Positions 31,774 to 40,796 of a stretch of DNA of 54,748 bases are shown here, in pieces; position 1 is the stretch's first letter; the number at the start of each line of letters is the position of its first letter. Both the position numbers and the translations under genes were made by a program. Source of the DNA: Elusimicrobiaceae bacterium (GTDB lineage: Bacteria; Elusimicrobiota; Elusimicrobia; Elusimicrobiales; Elusimicrobiaceae). The stretch lies in assembly GCA_028700325.1 (NCBI GenBank), contig JAQVSV010000004.1:1-54748 (forward strand). The letters are read 5' to 3'. The notes under the pieces were generated by a model. That model worked only from the letters and a program-made list of their open reading frames with translations. It had not been told where the DNA came from and did no database searches.

Positions 31774-33066
31774 ATGGGTATTCTGAAAGAAGTCCTGAAA
31801 AACCAGGTTTATCCCGCCATGGGCTGCACGGAGCCGGTTTCCGTCGCGTTATGCGCCGCGCATGCGGCGAAGATTCTGGGCGAGCCGGCGACGGAGGCGG
31901 TTTTTATTCTTGACGCCGGAACCTATAAAAACGGCCTGGGAGTAAACGTGCCGAACACCGGCGGTGAAAAGGGCAACCTTATAGCCGGCGCGCTGGGCCT
32001 GCTGATTGCCGAGCCCGGAGCCGGAATGGAAATTCTCAAGGCGGCCACTCCGAAACTGCTGGAACGGGCGCGCGGGCTTGTGGCCAGCGGGCGGGTGAAG
32101 GCCAGCGTGGAACCGCTGGCAAAGACAATATATATCGAAGTCCGCGCGGCGGGCGGCAAAAACCGCGCGGTCTGCACCATCTCGGCCAGCCATACCGAGG
32201 TGTCGTTTTCAAGCAGGAACGGGAAAACGCTCACGGACCTGAAAAAAAACGCCTGCGTCAAAAAAAACGCCGCATGGCGGAAGGAACTGACCGAATTGTC
32301 GCTTGCTGAAATGGTAAAGTCCGCCGAATCCGCCGACAAAGAGGATCTTGATTATATCAAGGCGGGCGTGAAGATGAATCTCGCCGCATCCCGATGCGGC
32401 CGCAAGCTGAAAAAAGTGGGTTTTTATATTGCCGAGCTGGTGCGGATGGGTTATTTGCATGACGACGTGTTTTCCTCAACGAAAATGCTCACCGCTTATG
32501 CGTCCGACGCGCGGATGGAGGGCCTGCCGATCCCGGTTATGGCGAGCGGCGAGTCCGGCAATCAGGGGATTGTGGCGATACTCGCGCCGTACAATTTCGG
32601 CAAAGTGCTCAGGGTCCGCCCGGACCGGATTTACCGGAGCATCGCGCTTTCCCACCTGCTTAACTCCTATGTGAAAACCTATACCGGCGGGCTGGCCCCG
32701 ATCTGCGGCTGTTCCATAGCCGCCGGAGTGGGCGCAACGGCGGCGATGGTTTATCAGTTGAAAGGGCCGGATTTAAGCGCCATTTCGCTTGCCATCAACA
32801 ATCTCATAAGCGATCTGGGCGGGATGCTGTGCGACGGCGCGAAAAGCGGGTGTGCGCTGAAAATAGTCAGCAGTGTGGACTCCAGCATCCGGTCCGCCTA
32901 TATGGGCATGCACAACTACGGCATAACCGAAGTGGAGGGGTTTATCGGCAGAACCGCCGAGGAAACCATCCGCAATCTGGCGCATATTTCCACCGTCGGC
33001 ATGGAACAGGTGGATCCGACCATCGTGGACATAATGCTTAAGAAACAGGACTGCCGCCGCGCTTGA
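31774..33066 (+). CDS. UPF0597/CyuA-like L-cysteine desulfidase
   Basis: A 430-residue iron-sulphur protein of the UPF0597 family, related to the alpha chain of anaerobic L-serine dehydratase. Likely cluster ligands are Cys18 (AMGCTEP), the pair in PICGCSIAAGVG and the pair in GGMLCDGAKSGCALK. The Gly/Ser-rich NTGGEKGNL and ASGESGNQG are typical. In E. coli the homologue CyuA (YhaM) degrades cysteine to pyruvate, ammonia and sulphide, usually under anaerobic conditions. GGAGAAAAGA precedes the ATG. Serine as substrate is the alternative. Confidence 0.85.
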   Translation: MGILKEVLKNQVYPAMGCTEPVSVALCAAHAAKILGEPATEAVFILDAGTYKNGLGVNVPNTGGEKGNLIAGALGLLIAEPGAGMEILKAATPKLLERARGLVASGRVKASVEPLAKTIYIEVRAAGGKNRAVCTISASHTEVSFSSRNGKTLTDLKKNACVKKNAAWRKELTELSLAEMVKSAESADKEDLDYIKAGVKMNLAASRCGRKLKKVGFYIAELVRMGYLHDDVFSSTKMLTAYASDARMEGLPIPVMASGESGNQGIVAILAPYNFGKVLRVRPDRIYRSIALSHLLNSYVKTYTGGLAPICGCSIAAGVGATAAMVYQLKGPDLSAISLAINNLISDLGGMLCDGAKSGCALKIVSSVDSSIRSAYMGMHNYGITEVEGFIGRTAEETIRNLAHISTVGMEQVDPTIVDIMLKKQDCRRA

Positions 33067-33087
33067 CAGCGCGGGCGAGGAGGGGAG

Positions 33088-34263
33088 ATGGGGCTTTTCA
33101 ATTCGCCGCCGTGGACCGGGTTTAAAAATCCGCTGCCGCCTGAAATTTACCGCCAGCGCACATATCCGCTTCAAAAGGATATCCGCGGCGATTTTTACCG
33201 CGACCAGACAAAAATAATCCATTCGCTCGCGTTTCGCCGGCTGAAGCATAAAACACAGGTTTTTTTCGCGCCGGAAAACGATCATATCTGCACGCGCATC
33301 GAGCATGTGCTTCATGTTTCCAGCATTTCCGCCACTATCTGCCACGGCATCAACCGGTTCCGTCCGGGATCGGAGCTGGATCCCGACATGGCCTCCGCGA
33401 TAGGCCTGGCGCACGACCTGGGGCATCCGCCGTTCGGGCACGACGGCGAGGTCGCGCTTGACGCGGAAGTGCGCCGGCGCGATCCGCGCCGCGCGTTTCT
33501 GCATGAAATCAACGGCTACCGGGTGGTGGAAAAACTCGCCAACTACGGCAAGGGTTTGAATCTCACCTACGCCGTAAAAGACGGGGTCATCTGCCACAAC
33601 GGCGAGAATTTTGAAGCGAACCGCCTGCGGCCCGCCGCCGTTGTCAACCGGCTTGACGAGATAAAGGACCGCAACTGCGCGCCCGCATCGTTCGAAGGGT
33701 GCGTGGTGAAGCTGTCCGACAAGATCGCCTATCTGGGCCGCGATATCGAGGACGCGATAAAGGCCGGCCTGCTCAAATGGGAGGATATTCCCAAGGAAAT
33801 AGCCGGGGAGCTGGGCCAGTCCAACGGCGAAATCATAAGCGCGCTTGTTGAAGATCTTATCGAGAATTCCACTGAAACCGGGGCAATAGGGTTTTCTGAC
33901 CAGAAATACGGGCTGGTCAAATCGCTGGGCGAGTTCAATTACAGGAACATCTACCTTAGCCCGGAGCTTGAAGATTATACGGAATACATCAACAATCTCG
34001 TGGGCACGCTGTTCGGCTATTATATGCTCCGGCTGGAAAAATTCGGAACCGATCCGGCGGCCTATCAAAAATCCCGCCGCATGACCGACGTGTTTTTCGG
34101 CGATTATCTGCTTGGCATGCGCGGTTTTTACGAATCGGGCGGGGGCGACAGCATTGATATCGTCACCGACTATATCTCCGGCATGACGGATGCCTTCGCC
34201 CTTAAATGCATGAAAGAGATCTGTATTCCCGCGCCGATGAAATTCACAAAATCGTTTTCCTGA
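33088..34263 (+). CDS. dgt: dGTP triphosphohydrolase-like HD protein
   Basis: A 391-residue HD-domain enzyme of the dGTPase family that splits deoxynucleoside triphosphates to nucleoside and triphosphate. The N-terminal YRDQTKIIHSLAFRRLKHKTQVFF is a family hallmark, and metal ligands are in RIEHVLHV and LAHDLGHPPFGHDGE. A strong GGAGGGGAG precedes the ATG. It is shorter than E. coli Dgt (505) and nearer the type seen in many other bacteria, which act on several dNTPs. It is last in the radC operon; a weak hairpin and then the structured gap follow. Confidence 0.92.
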   Translation: MGLFNSPPWTGFKNPLPPEIYRQRTYPLQKDIRGDFYRDQTKIIHSLAFRRLKHKTQVFFAPENDHICTRIEHVLHVSSISATICHGINRFRPGSELDPDMASAIGLAHDLGHPPFGHDGEVALDAEVRRRDPRRAFLHEINGYRVVEKLANYGKGLNLTYAVKDGVICHNGENFEANRLRPAAVVNRLDEIKDRNCAPASFEGCVVKLSDKIAYLGRDIEDAIKAGLLKWEDIPKEIAGELGQSNGEIISALVEDLIENSTETGAIGFSDQKYGLVKSLGEFNYRNIYLSPELEDYTEYINNLVGTLFGYYMLRLEKFGTDPAAYQKSRRMTDVFFGDYLLGMRGFYESGGGDSIDIVTDYISGMTDAFALKCMKEICIPAPMKFTKSFS

Positions 34264-34282
34264 CCCCGGCTATTCCGGCCAG

Positions 34283-34305
34283 GCGCGCTTTCGCGCGGGT
34301 TTTTG
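34283..34305 (+). terminator. weak terminator-like hairpin after dgt
   Basis: GCGCG-CTTT-CGCGC, followed by GGG and five T, lies about 20 bases after the stop. Only five pairs form. Confidence 0.4.
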
Positions 34306-34336
34306 ACACCGCCGGCTGTTCAAACGGTTGGCGGCG

Positions 34337-34560
34337 CGCGCTTTTTTGCGCGATCCCCGTTTCGGGCGGCTGAATGAACCTCCCCCGGCTGTGCCATTGG
34401 CGTGCCGGTTGTTATTACGCTTTCCGCAAGCCGGGGGGTTCTTTTGGTCCAGCTTTCGTCTGCCCTGCTTGCGCAGGGTTGCACACTTCATCCCTCTGCC
34501 TGAGCCATGCCGGCAATCATTATGCCGGGCCGGCCCCCGGTTTTTGGGAGCGGAATTTAT
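34337..34560. other. hairpin-rich intergenic region, possible structured RNA
   Basis: No gene is convincing in the 349-base convergent gap at 34264-34612. It holds several inverted repeats: CGCGC/GCGCG around six T (34337-34352), a 9-pair stem CCCCCGGCT/AGCCGGGGG closing a 38-base loop (34382-34390 with 34429-34437), CCCTGC-TTGC-GCAGGG (34463-34478) and CCGGCA/TGCCGG (34510-34528), then a C/G-rich run before TTTTTGG. I compared it by eye with RNase P, tmRNA, SRP RNA and common riboswitches and found no match. Confidence 0.4.
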
Positions 34561-34592
34561 AAAAAACCCCCGCTTCACAGCGGGGGTTTTTT
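34561..34592 (-). terminator. terminator of the TPR gene (bidirectional form)
   Basis: AAAAAACCCCCGC-TTCACA-GCGGGGGTTTTTT is a 13-pair perfect hairpin with A/T flanks on both strands. It lies 20 bases after the TPR stop on the minus strand and could also end transcription coming from dgt. Confidence 0.9.
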
Positions 34593-34612
34593 GAAGGGAA
34601 ATGAAACCCTGA

Positions 34613-35932
34613 TTAGTTTGACTGAAGTTTCTTGAGCGCTTTTTCGGCTTTTTTCACCAGCGAGTTGCCGGGATAGCGATCTATCACCTGCTGATATTTA
34701 AGGGCGGCGCGATCCGGATCTTTTAACTTGTCCGCGCAGATTTCCGCCGTCGCGAAAAGACTTTCCGGCGCCTGCACCGAATCGGGATATTCCTCTACGA
34801 TCCGCTCCAGCAGTTTTACCTGCTGGCCGTAATCCTTCAGGTTTTTTTCGGCGGTTGCCGCGGCTTCCGCAAGCGCTTTGATGCTTTTGGCGGAATCGCC
34901 TTTAAACATGGTGGCGGCCTGTGAAAGCGTTTCGATCGAGCCGGCGTAGTCCGACATCCGGGATTTCAGCAGTTCCGCCTTGTCCATATAGGCGTTGAAC
35001 GCGTCGTCGGTCTTAGGGTATTTCTCGACGAGCGTTTTATAGGCGTCGGCCGCGAGCGAGTACTGTTTCTGCTTTTCCGCCAGTTTGGCGATTTTGATGT
35101 AAGCGGTTTTGGCGGTTTCGCTCGCGGGAAAATCATTCACGATGGACTGGTAAACAGACATCGCTTCGTCATATTTCTTCAGACTGTTTTCATAAATCCC
35201 GGCCGCCAGCAGTCGCGCCTGCGGGCGCAATGCGCTGTTGGGGTAGACCGCCGAGATCTTGTTGTACTGAAACACCGCCGGCTGCGACAGCCCGTGCGTG
35301 GCGCAGAGTTTGCCCAGCGCCAGGTCAATGGCGTCCATCTGCGGATAGCCCGGATACTTTGCATAGAACGCCTCGAACTCCAGCAGCATCGGCTCGTAGA
35401 AAAAGTCCATCGTGCCGTCGGACATGTTTTTCAGGAATTCCGCCAGCCGTTCCGCTTTCGTGGCGAGTTTGGAACCTTCCTTTATTTTGTCCAGTTCCGG
35501 GCGGATTTTGCTGGACACGTTTTTGTCTATCATGCGGGTCAGTTTGCTTCTGAGCGTGAAACTGAGATCCGAGTCGGGATATTCGTAGGTATGGCGCACC
35601 AGAGTCACTATCGCGCCTCTGGAATCTTTCAATTGAGCCTGCAGTTCGGCTTTCAGGAGCAGGGCGTCGTCGCCGGTGTCTTCATTGGCGTAATTGATAA
35701 GCCAGGCGTCAACGGAACTAAGGAGCGCCTGCGCGACTTTCTCGTCCGTGGTGTCAGAAACGCTCTTGTAATACTCCCACTGTTTCTGTCCGACGGTTTT
35801 TATGCTGGCCGGCGAAGCGGCGGTGGAGGCGGGTTCCACAATTTCCACCATTTCCAACTGCTCGGCTTGTTGGGCGAAAACGCCCGCGGCGGACAATGCG
35901 AATAAAGCCGCCAGAGTTGATAATTTCCTCAT
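34613..35932 (-). CDS. periplasmic TPR-repeat protein
   Basis: A 439-residue exported protein. The start at 35932 is preferred because GGAGGT lies 7 bases before it; an ATG two codons upstream abuts that site. The signal peptide is RKLSTLAALFALSAAGVFA-Q. Several tetratricopeptide repeats follow, for example YPNSALRPQARLLAAGIYEN, YSLAADAYKTLVEKYPKTDD and YQQVIDRYPGNSLVKKAEKA, with the Pro-spaced PDS/PGN pattern of BamD and CpoB (YbgF). Role in outer-membrane assembly or cell-wall coordination is a family guess. The promoter lies in the 134-base gap shared with the divergent GH57 gene; TATAAT at 35971-35976 may serve the plus side. Confidence 0.8.
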   Translation of the reverse strand: MRKLSTLAALFALSAAGVFAQQAEQLEMVEIVEPASTAASPASIKTVGQKQWEYYKSVSDTTDEKVAQALLSSVDAWLINYANEDTGDDALLLKAELQAQLKDSRGAIVTLVRHTYEYPDSDLSFTLRSKLTRMIDKNVSSKIRPELDKIKEGSKLATKAERLAEFLKNMSDGTMDFFYEPMLLEFEAFYAKYPGYPQMDAIDLALGKLCATHGLSQPAVFQYNKISAVYPNSALRPQARLLAAGIYENSLKKYDEAMSVYQSIVNDFPASETAKTAYIKIAKLAEKQKQYSLAADAYKTLVEKYPKTDDAFNAYMDKAELLKSRMSDYAGSIETLSQAATMFKGDSAKSIKALAEAAATAEKNLKDYGQQVKLLERIVEEYPDSVQAPESLFATAEICADKLKDPDRAALKYQQVIDRYPGNSLVKKAEKALKKLQSN

Positions 35933-36072
35933 ATCCATACCTCCGGTGAAGATTCAGGACTCTTATTTTATATAATATCCCTGTAAATCATATCAAATAA
36001 CATTAGCGGTTGCCATGCCGCCGGTCCGGCGCGGAGGTTAATGCGGACGCGGCCCGGTTTCAAGGAAAACAA

Positions 36073-38607
36073 ATGAACGCCAAAGCGCAGACGCACGGAA
36101 AGAAATATGTTGTGATTCACGGGCATTTTTATCAGCCTCCGCGCGAGAATCCGTGGCTGGGCTATGTCGAAGAGCAGACCTCCGCCGCGCCCGCGCACGA
36201 CTGGAACGAGCGCATCGCGGAGGAATGTTACAATCCCAACGGCACCGCCCGCATAAACGCGCCCGACGGCACTATCGAGGGCGTCACCAATAACTACGAG
36301 TTCATGAATTTCGATTTCGGGCCGACCTTGCTGTCGTGGTACGAGAAAGCGTTTCCGGAAGATTACCGCCGCGTGATCGAAGGACACAAGAAAAGCGCGC
36401 AGCGCCTTGGCTGCGGCAACGGCATCGCGCACGCCTACAATCACACCATTCTGCCCATCACGCCTTTCCGCGACCGGCTGACCCAGGTTTTATGGGGTCT
36501 TGAGGATTTCCGGCACCGGTTCGGCGAGCAGCCGGCCGCCATGTGGTGCCCGGAAACCGCCTGTAATGACGATACCCTCAAACTCCTTGTTGACCAGCGC
36601 ATGCAGTATGTTATTCTGGATGTGTCGCAGGCGCTGCGGACCCGCAAGGCGGGCGCCGCCAGATGGATTGACGTTTCCAACGGCACCATTGATCCGCGCC
36701 GGCCCTATATCTGGCATGATCGCGATGAAGCGACAGGCGCTCCGCTTCCCGGTCGTTCGATAGCGGTGTTTTTCTATGACGGGCCCGTTTCCAAAGCCGT
36801 CGCGTTTGAAGACGCCATGAAAGACTCTCATACCCTGTGCCAGCGGCTGGGTTCGTGTTTCGACACTTCACCCGCCGAAGACCAGCTTGTAAGCGTGGCC
36901 ACTGACGGGGAGTCTTACGGACATCATCGCAAATTCGCCGATCTCACGCTCGCGCATCTGTTTACCGCCGCGCTGAAAAAGCACGGTTACGAAGTGACCA
37001 ATTACAGCGCCTATCTCAAATCGCATCCGCCTCAATGGGAAGTGCAGCTCAAGCCGGGAGAAGGCGGAGAAGGCACTTCCTGGAGCTGCTGCCATGGCGT
37101 AACGCGCTGGAAAGGCGACTGCAGCTGCGGGCAGGAAGGCAATAACCAGCACCGCTGGCGCGCGCCTCTGCGCGCCGCACTTGACTGGCTCTCCGTAACG
37201 CTCGCGGGGGTTTATGAAACCGAATCCGCCAGATATCTCCGCAACCCCTGGCAGGCGCGCAATGATTACATAAGGGTCATTCTTGATCCCGGCAACCTTC
37301 AGTGGTTCATCAACACGCACTTTGCCGCCCAGCCGGACCAGGAGAGCGTTTCCGCCGTGCTGCGGCTTTTGGAAATGCAGAAATATGCGATGTTCATGTT
37401 TACCAGCTGCGGCTGGTTTTTCTCCGACATCTCGCGCATAGAGTCCGCGCAGAATCTCAAATACGCCGTCCGCGCGATTGACCTGGCGGCCCGGTTCGGC
37501 TATGACAGTCTGGAAGCGCAGTTCCGTGTGAGGCTGAAAGCCGCGCCCTCGAATTATTCGCGGTTTGAGGACGGCGCGGCGGTGTATGACAAGCTCGCCA
37601 AGCCTTCCCTGATGAAAGGGGAAAACATTATCGCCGAATTCGGCATCAGGACGCTGTATCGCAACCCCGGCAGGAATTCCGGCCTGTACTCGTACCGTTT
37701 CAGCCGCGAAAAATCCGTGTTCCGGCAGCTGGACGGGGGCACTTTCAGCGCGGGGCTGCTCGGCACCGAGAACGTCGTCACCGGGCGCAGGATGCCGGCG
37801 GTTTATTTCGCCACGGTGACCAGCTCGCTGGCGCCGCGCTGTTATGTGAGCGTAACGGAAACGGAAGCGAAATTCAACGAGCTGTTCGGATTTCTGGAGC
37901 ATCTTGACGCGGAGCGGATCTGGGACGGAATCGGCCCGGCCGTCGAGCGGATCATGGGGCGCGAACATTACGGCATGAAAGATCTTATCCCGGAGGCGCG
38001 CCGTGCCGTGCTGGAGGATATGTACCGCGGCAAGATTTCCGATATTCAGGACCGTCATTTCCGCACGTTCGGAGATTATCTGCCGATTATTGAGCACTGG
38101 CATTCGCTGGAACTGGGCCTGCCGGACGAGATTCAGGCCGACGCCATAGCCGGCACCCGTAAATTTGTTACCGCGAAGCTGGAAGAGTTCGCCCTTACCG
38201 GCGATTGCGCGGGAATTGACATGCTGCGGTCGTTATTGCCCCGCATCCGCAAAACCGGGCTTGATTATATGGACAGCCGCATTGAACGGCTGTTTAAAGT
38301 GCTTATTCTCAACGCGCTCGCCAAACTGCGCAAGCAACCCTCGGCGGCAAGCGCCGAAACCGCGCTGCTGCTGGTGGAAACGGGGTTTGAAAGCGGAGCC
38401 TCAAACTGGCTGGTGCAGGCCCAGAATGCCGGAATAAAAATGCTGGAGGACTGGCAGGCCGGACAGTTTGCCGCGCTTAAAGATCCGTCCGGTTCGTGCG
38501 ATTACGGCGCGTCGCTGCTGCATCTGCTGGCGAAACTTAAAATCGGGATCGTGACTTACCATACGGCAATCAGCGCGCTGAAATCCGCGCACCGGAAAAT
38601 GTTATAG
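36073..38607 (+). CDS. GH57 glycoside hydrolase with DUF3536
   Basis: An 844-residue GH57-family protein. The start at 36073 follows AAGGAAAA. The N-terminal GH57 barrel opens with HGHFYQPPRENPWLGYVEEQ; the likely nucleophile is Glu161 (MWCPETACND) and the acid Asp278 is in TDGESYGHHRKFADL. A Cys-rich patch, SWSCCHGVTRWKGDCSCGQE, is unusual. The C-terminal half is DUF3536. No signal peptide, so it works in the cytoplasm. GH57 enzymes act on alpha-glucans; this DUF3536 subgroup is uncharacterised as far as I know. It is convergent with the GT-C gene. Confidence 0.9.
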   Translation: MNAKAQTHGKKYVVIHGHFYQPPRENPWLGYVEEQTSAAPAHDWNERIAEECYNPNGTARINAPDGTIEGVTNNYEFMNFDFGPTLLSWYEKAFPEDYRRVIEGHKKSAQRLGCGNGIAHAYNHTILPITPFRDRLTQVLWGLEDFRHRFGEQPAAMWCPETACNDDTLKLLVDQRMQYVILDVSQALRTRKAGAARWIDVSNGTIDPRRPYIWHDRDEATGAPLPGRSIAVFFYDGPVSKAVAFEDAMKDSHTLCQRLGSCFDTSPAEDQLVSVATDGESYGHHRKFADLTLAHLFTAALKKHGYEVTNYSAYLKSHPPQWEVQLKPGEGGEGTSWSCCHGVTRWKGDCSCGQEGNNQHRWRAPLRAALDWLSVTLAGVYETESARYLRNPWQARNDYIRVILDPGNLQWFINTHFAAQPDQESVSAVLRLLEMQKYAMFMFTSCGWFFSDISRIESAQNLKYAVRAIDLAARFGYDSLEAQFRVRLKAAPSNYSRFEDGAAVYDKLAKPSLMKGENIIAEFGIRTLYRNPGRNSGLYSYRFSREKSVFRQLDGGTFSAGLLGTENVVTGRRMPAVYFATVTSSLAPRCYVSVTETEAKFNELFGFLEHLDAERIWDGIGPAVERIMGREHYGMKDLIPEARRAVLEDMYRGKISDIQDRHFRTFGDYLPIIEHWHSLELGLPDEIQADAIAGTRKFVTAKLEEFALTGDCAGIDMLRSLLPRIRKTGLDYMDSRIERLFKVLILNALAKLRKQPSAASAETALLLVETGFESGASNWLVQAQNAGIKMLEDWQAGQFAALKDPSGSCDYGASLLHLLAKLKIGIVTYHTAISALKSAHRKML

Positions 38608-38641
38608 CGCGCCGGACCGTGACGGACTCGCCGGGCCGGGT

Positions 38642-40609
38642 TCACGCGCCGGCGGGGGCCTGTTGCCTGTCCATTATGATCAGCGCGCACAGCAGCGCCA
38701 TCAGCAGGGGATTTAACACAGCGGAAATCGCGACTGGCGGCAACGGCTCCGCATGAAAAAGCGGATATTCTTTCGGTATCAGCAGCAACGCGAAAATAAC
38801 CGCGTACAGATTGTCAAATCGCGAACGCCGGGGCGCGTTGATAAACAGCCACATCGGCACAAAAAAGGCGAGCAGTTTGTACGCGCCGGAAAAAGGCGTG
38901 GCAAGCACCTCGTAACAGACCAGCAGTGCGGCTTGTTTCCATAACACGGTTTCCCTGCGCAAAACATAATAAGCCACGCCGCAGCCCGCCGCAAACGCCA
39001 CCATATTGAATACGCGCAGCAACGCTGCCCGGTCCTGCATGCCGTACAGAAGGGATGCGCCTATCCGCAGCGGATTGAAAAGGCTGGCGTTGTGGTCGTA
39101 CCCGTAACTGTCCAGCGCGTAACGCCGCGCGACGAATTCGATGCCCTGCCATAACCCCGCGAGATTTTCCATGAAACCGCCCTTGTACAGCAGGAGCGGG
39201 ACGGCGGTAAGCGCGGCGGAGATTCCGCACGCCAGCAGCGCCGCGTTCCAGTTCCTGCGTTTTATGAAAAGCAGCAGAAAAATGGCGGGATAGCCTTTGG
39301 CGGCAATTGCCAGCGCCAGAAAAACGGAGGCTGTTAAAGGCTTGTCTTTTTCAAGCAGAAACATTGCCGCCGCTATCGCGATGAAAACAAATATTTCCAG
39401 ATTGCCGCGATCCATGCAGAAGAGCAGCGGGTAGGAAAGGCCGGAATAAACAAGCGCGTTTCTCCACAGTGCGACGTGCGCCAGTCCAGCGCGTTTAAGA
39501 TATTTTATATTGAGCCAGGCGAACAGCGGCAGCGCGGCGAAAAAACATAGCCTCATGAAATCCTTGCCGGTATGTGCTAGCGGATAAAGCGGCAGATAGA
39601 CGAACGGAAAATATGTGGATGGTTCAATGCCGGTTTTCGCCAGATAGGGATTTAAATCTTTTGCATAAGAGATATGGTGGAACAGATCCTGCAAAACGTC
39701 ATCCGGCCGGAAAAGAAACGTGCTCAGCGGGTAGGGGTTGTTGTGATAGCCGCCTTCAATATAATGGAATGCCGTGGCGCACACAAAGCCGGCCATAAGC
39801 AGCAGACCGATAAGTTCGGCCCTGCGGGCACTTTCGTCCGGGCGGAGCGGGCCTGGCGAAGCGAGCCGCCCTGCCGTCTGCGCCGCCAGGCATATTAGTG
39901 CAAGCGGCAGGATCAGCCATAAAACGCCTGTGGCCAATATGATCAGTCTGCCGGGCAGCTTTTGCGCCTGAGCGGATTTTTTAAATTGCGTAAACAGCAG
40001 TTCCAGTCCGATAACGGCGGCTGCTCCGGTTTTATCGCCTACGGTGATGGTGTCAATTGCCGCTGGTAGATGGACTGTCGCCACTTTTTCGCCACGATTG
40101 TCCACCCGCAAAATTATGGCGTCGTTTTTGTTTTTGGTTATACTGCCTGTAAATAAATTTCCGGGCTGGAACGCATCGGGCACAGCCAGAAGTTTCTTCT
40201 CTCCGGGCTGGCCTGCCGCGCGGGTGTAAAGAGCAAGCGTGCCGCCGGGCAACGCTTCCAGCGTAAGGCCTGCGGCATTGGAGTCGGTTCTTACAAGCCG
40301 GCATGGAACTTTTGTATCGGCGGGGATACTGGCGCTGAACGAAATGATATATTTCGAGGCCGGTGTCTGCCCTTTGAGCGATACCGGGAAAGTTTCCGGC
40401 GGCAGCGGCGTTTGCGCGGCATCAGGCCGTATGTTTCCCCTGAAGATATTTATAATTTCCGGCGGTTCGAAGTTTCGACCTGCTGTGAGCGGATACATTA
40501 GAAACAGCCCGGCAAACGACAGTGCGGCGGCAAAAACACAGCTTGCCGCAAGTGTGTTTATGCGTCTGCCGGCGCGCGTGTTTTTTAAACTGTTAAGAGG
40601 GTTTAACAT
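38642..40609 (-). CDS. GT87-like (DUF2029) membrane glycosyltransferase with N-terminal extracytoplasmic domain
   Basis: A 655-residue polytopic protein. After one N-terminal helix (LAASCVFAAALSFAGLFLMYP) comes about 190 residues of beta-rich sequence that should lie outside the cytoplasm (CRLVRTDSNAAGLTLEALPG), then about ten membrane helices. The C-terminal part resembles the GT-C mannosyltransferases of family GT87: PSTYFPFVYLPLYPLA, CMDRGNLEIFVF and AIAAKGYPAIFLLLF. These use polyprenyl-linked sugars. The gene lies alone between a GH57 gene and the branching-enzyme terminator; acceptor and sugar unknown. Confidence 0.72.
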   Translation of the reverse strand: MLNPLNSLKNTRAGRRINTLAASCVFAAALSFAGLFLMYPLTAGRNFEPPEIINIFRGNIRPDAAQTPLPPETFPVSLKGQTPASKYIISFSASIPADTKVPCRLVRTDSNAAGLTLEALPGGTLALYTRAAGQPGEKKLLAVPDAFQPGNLFTGSITKNKNDAIILRVDNRGEKVATVHLPAAIDTITVGDKTGAAAVIGLELLFTQFKKSAQAQKLPGRLIILATGVLWLILPLALICLAAQTAGRLASPGPLRPDESARRAELIGLLLMAGFVCATAFHYIEGGYHNNPYPLSTFLFRPDDVLQDLFHHISYAKDLNPYLAKTGIEPSTYFPFVYLPLYPLAHTGKDFMRLCFFAALPLFAWLNIKYLKRAGLAHVALWRNALVYSGLSYPLLFCMDRGNLEIFVFIAIAAAMFLLEKDKPLTASVFLALAIAAKGYPAIFLLLFIKRRNWNAALLACGISAALTAVPLLLYKGGFMENLAGLWQGIEFVARRYALDSYGYDHNASLFNPLRIGASLLYGMQDRAALLRVFNMVAFAAGCGVAYYVLRRETVLWKQAALLVCYEVLATPFSGAYKLLAFFVPMWLFINAPRRSRFDNLYAVIFALLLIPKEYPLFHAEPLPPVAISAVLNPLLMALLCALIIMDRQQAPAGA

Positions 40610-40745
40610 GTGACTGTTACCTGAAATCCCGCATTCAATGGCGAGGCCGGGTTTGATGACAAGGCAAACATAATACAGAGTACTCTACAACTTTTCCCGG
40701 CGCTTTGCCAGTTAGCCGGAGAAACACCGCCGCGGCTGCTCAAGC

Positions 40746-40776
40746 AAAAAACCGCTCCCGGCGGGAGCGGTTTTTT
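40746..40776 (-). terminator. terminator of the branching enzyme operon
   Basis: Stem CCGCTCCC/GGGAGCGG with A and T tracts at both ends (AAAAAACCGCTCCC / GGGAGCGGTTTTTT), 20 bases after the branching enzyme stop. It is bidirectional in form. Confidence 0.9.
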
Positions 40777-40796
40777 GTTAAAGCCGGTGTTACGGA

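Noticed and set aside
34264-34560. RNase P RNA, tmRNA, SRP RNA or a cyclic di-GMP riboswitch in the gap
   Set aside because: Their signature sequences are not found on either strand by eye, so only an unknown structured region is reported.
34328-34594. Small frames in the dgt-TPR gap on both strands
   Set aside because: They are Pro/Arg/Cys-rich, overlap hairpins and a terminator, and have no ribosome site.
40677-40686. Palindrome AGAGTACTCT upstream of the GT-C gene
   Set aside because: Ten bases is short, and no promoter is clearly tied to it; it may be chance.
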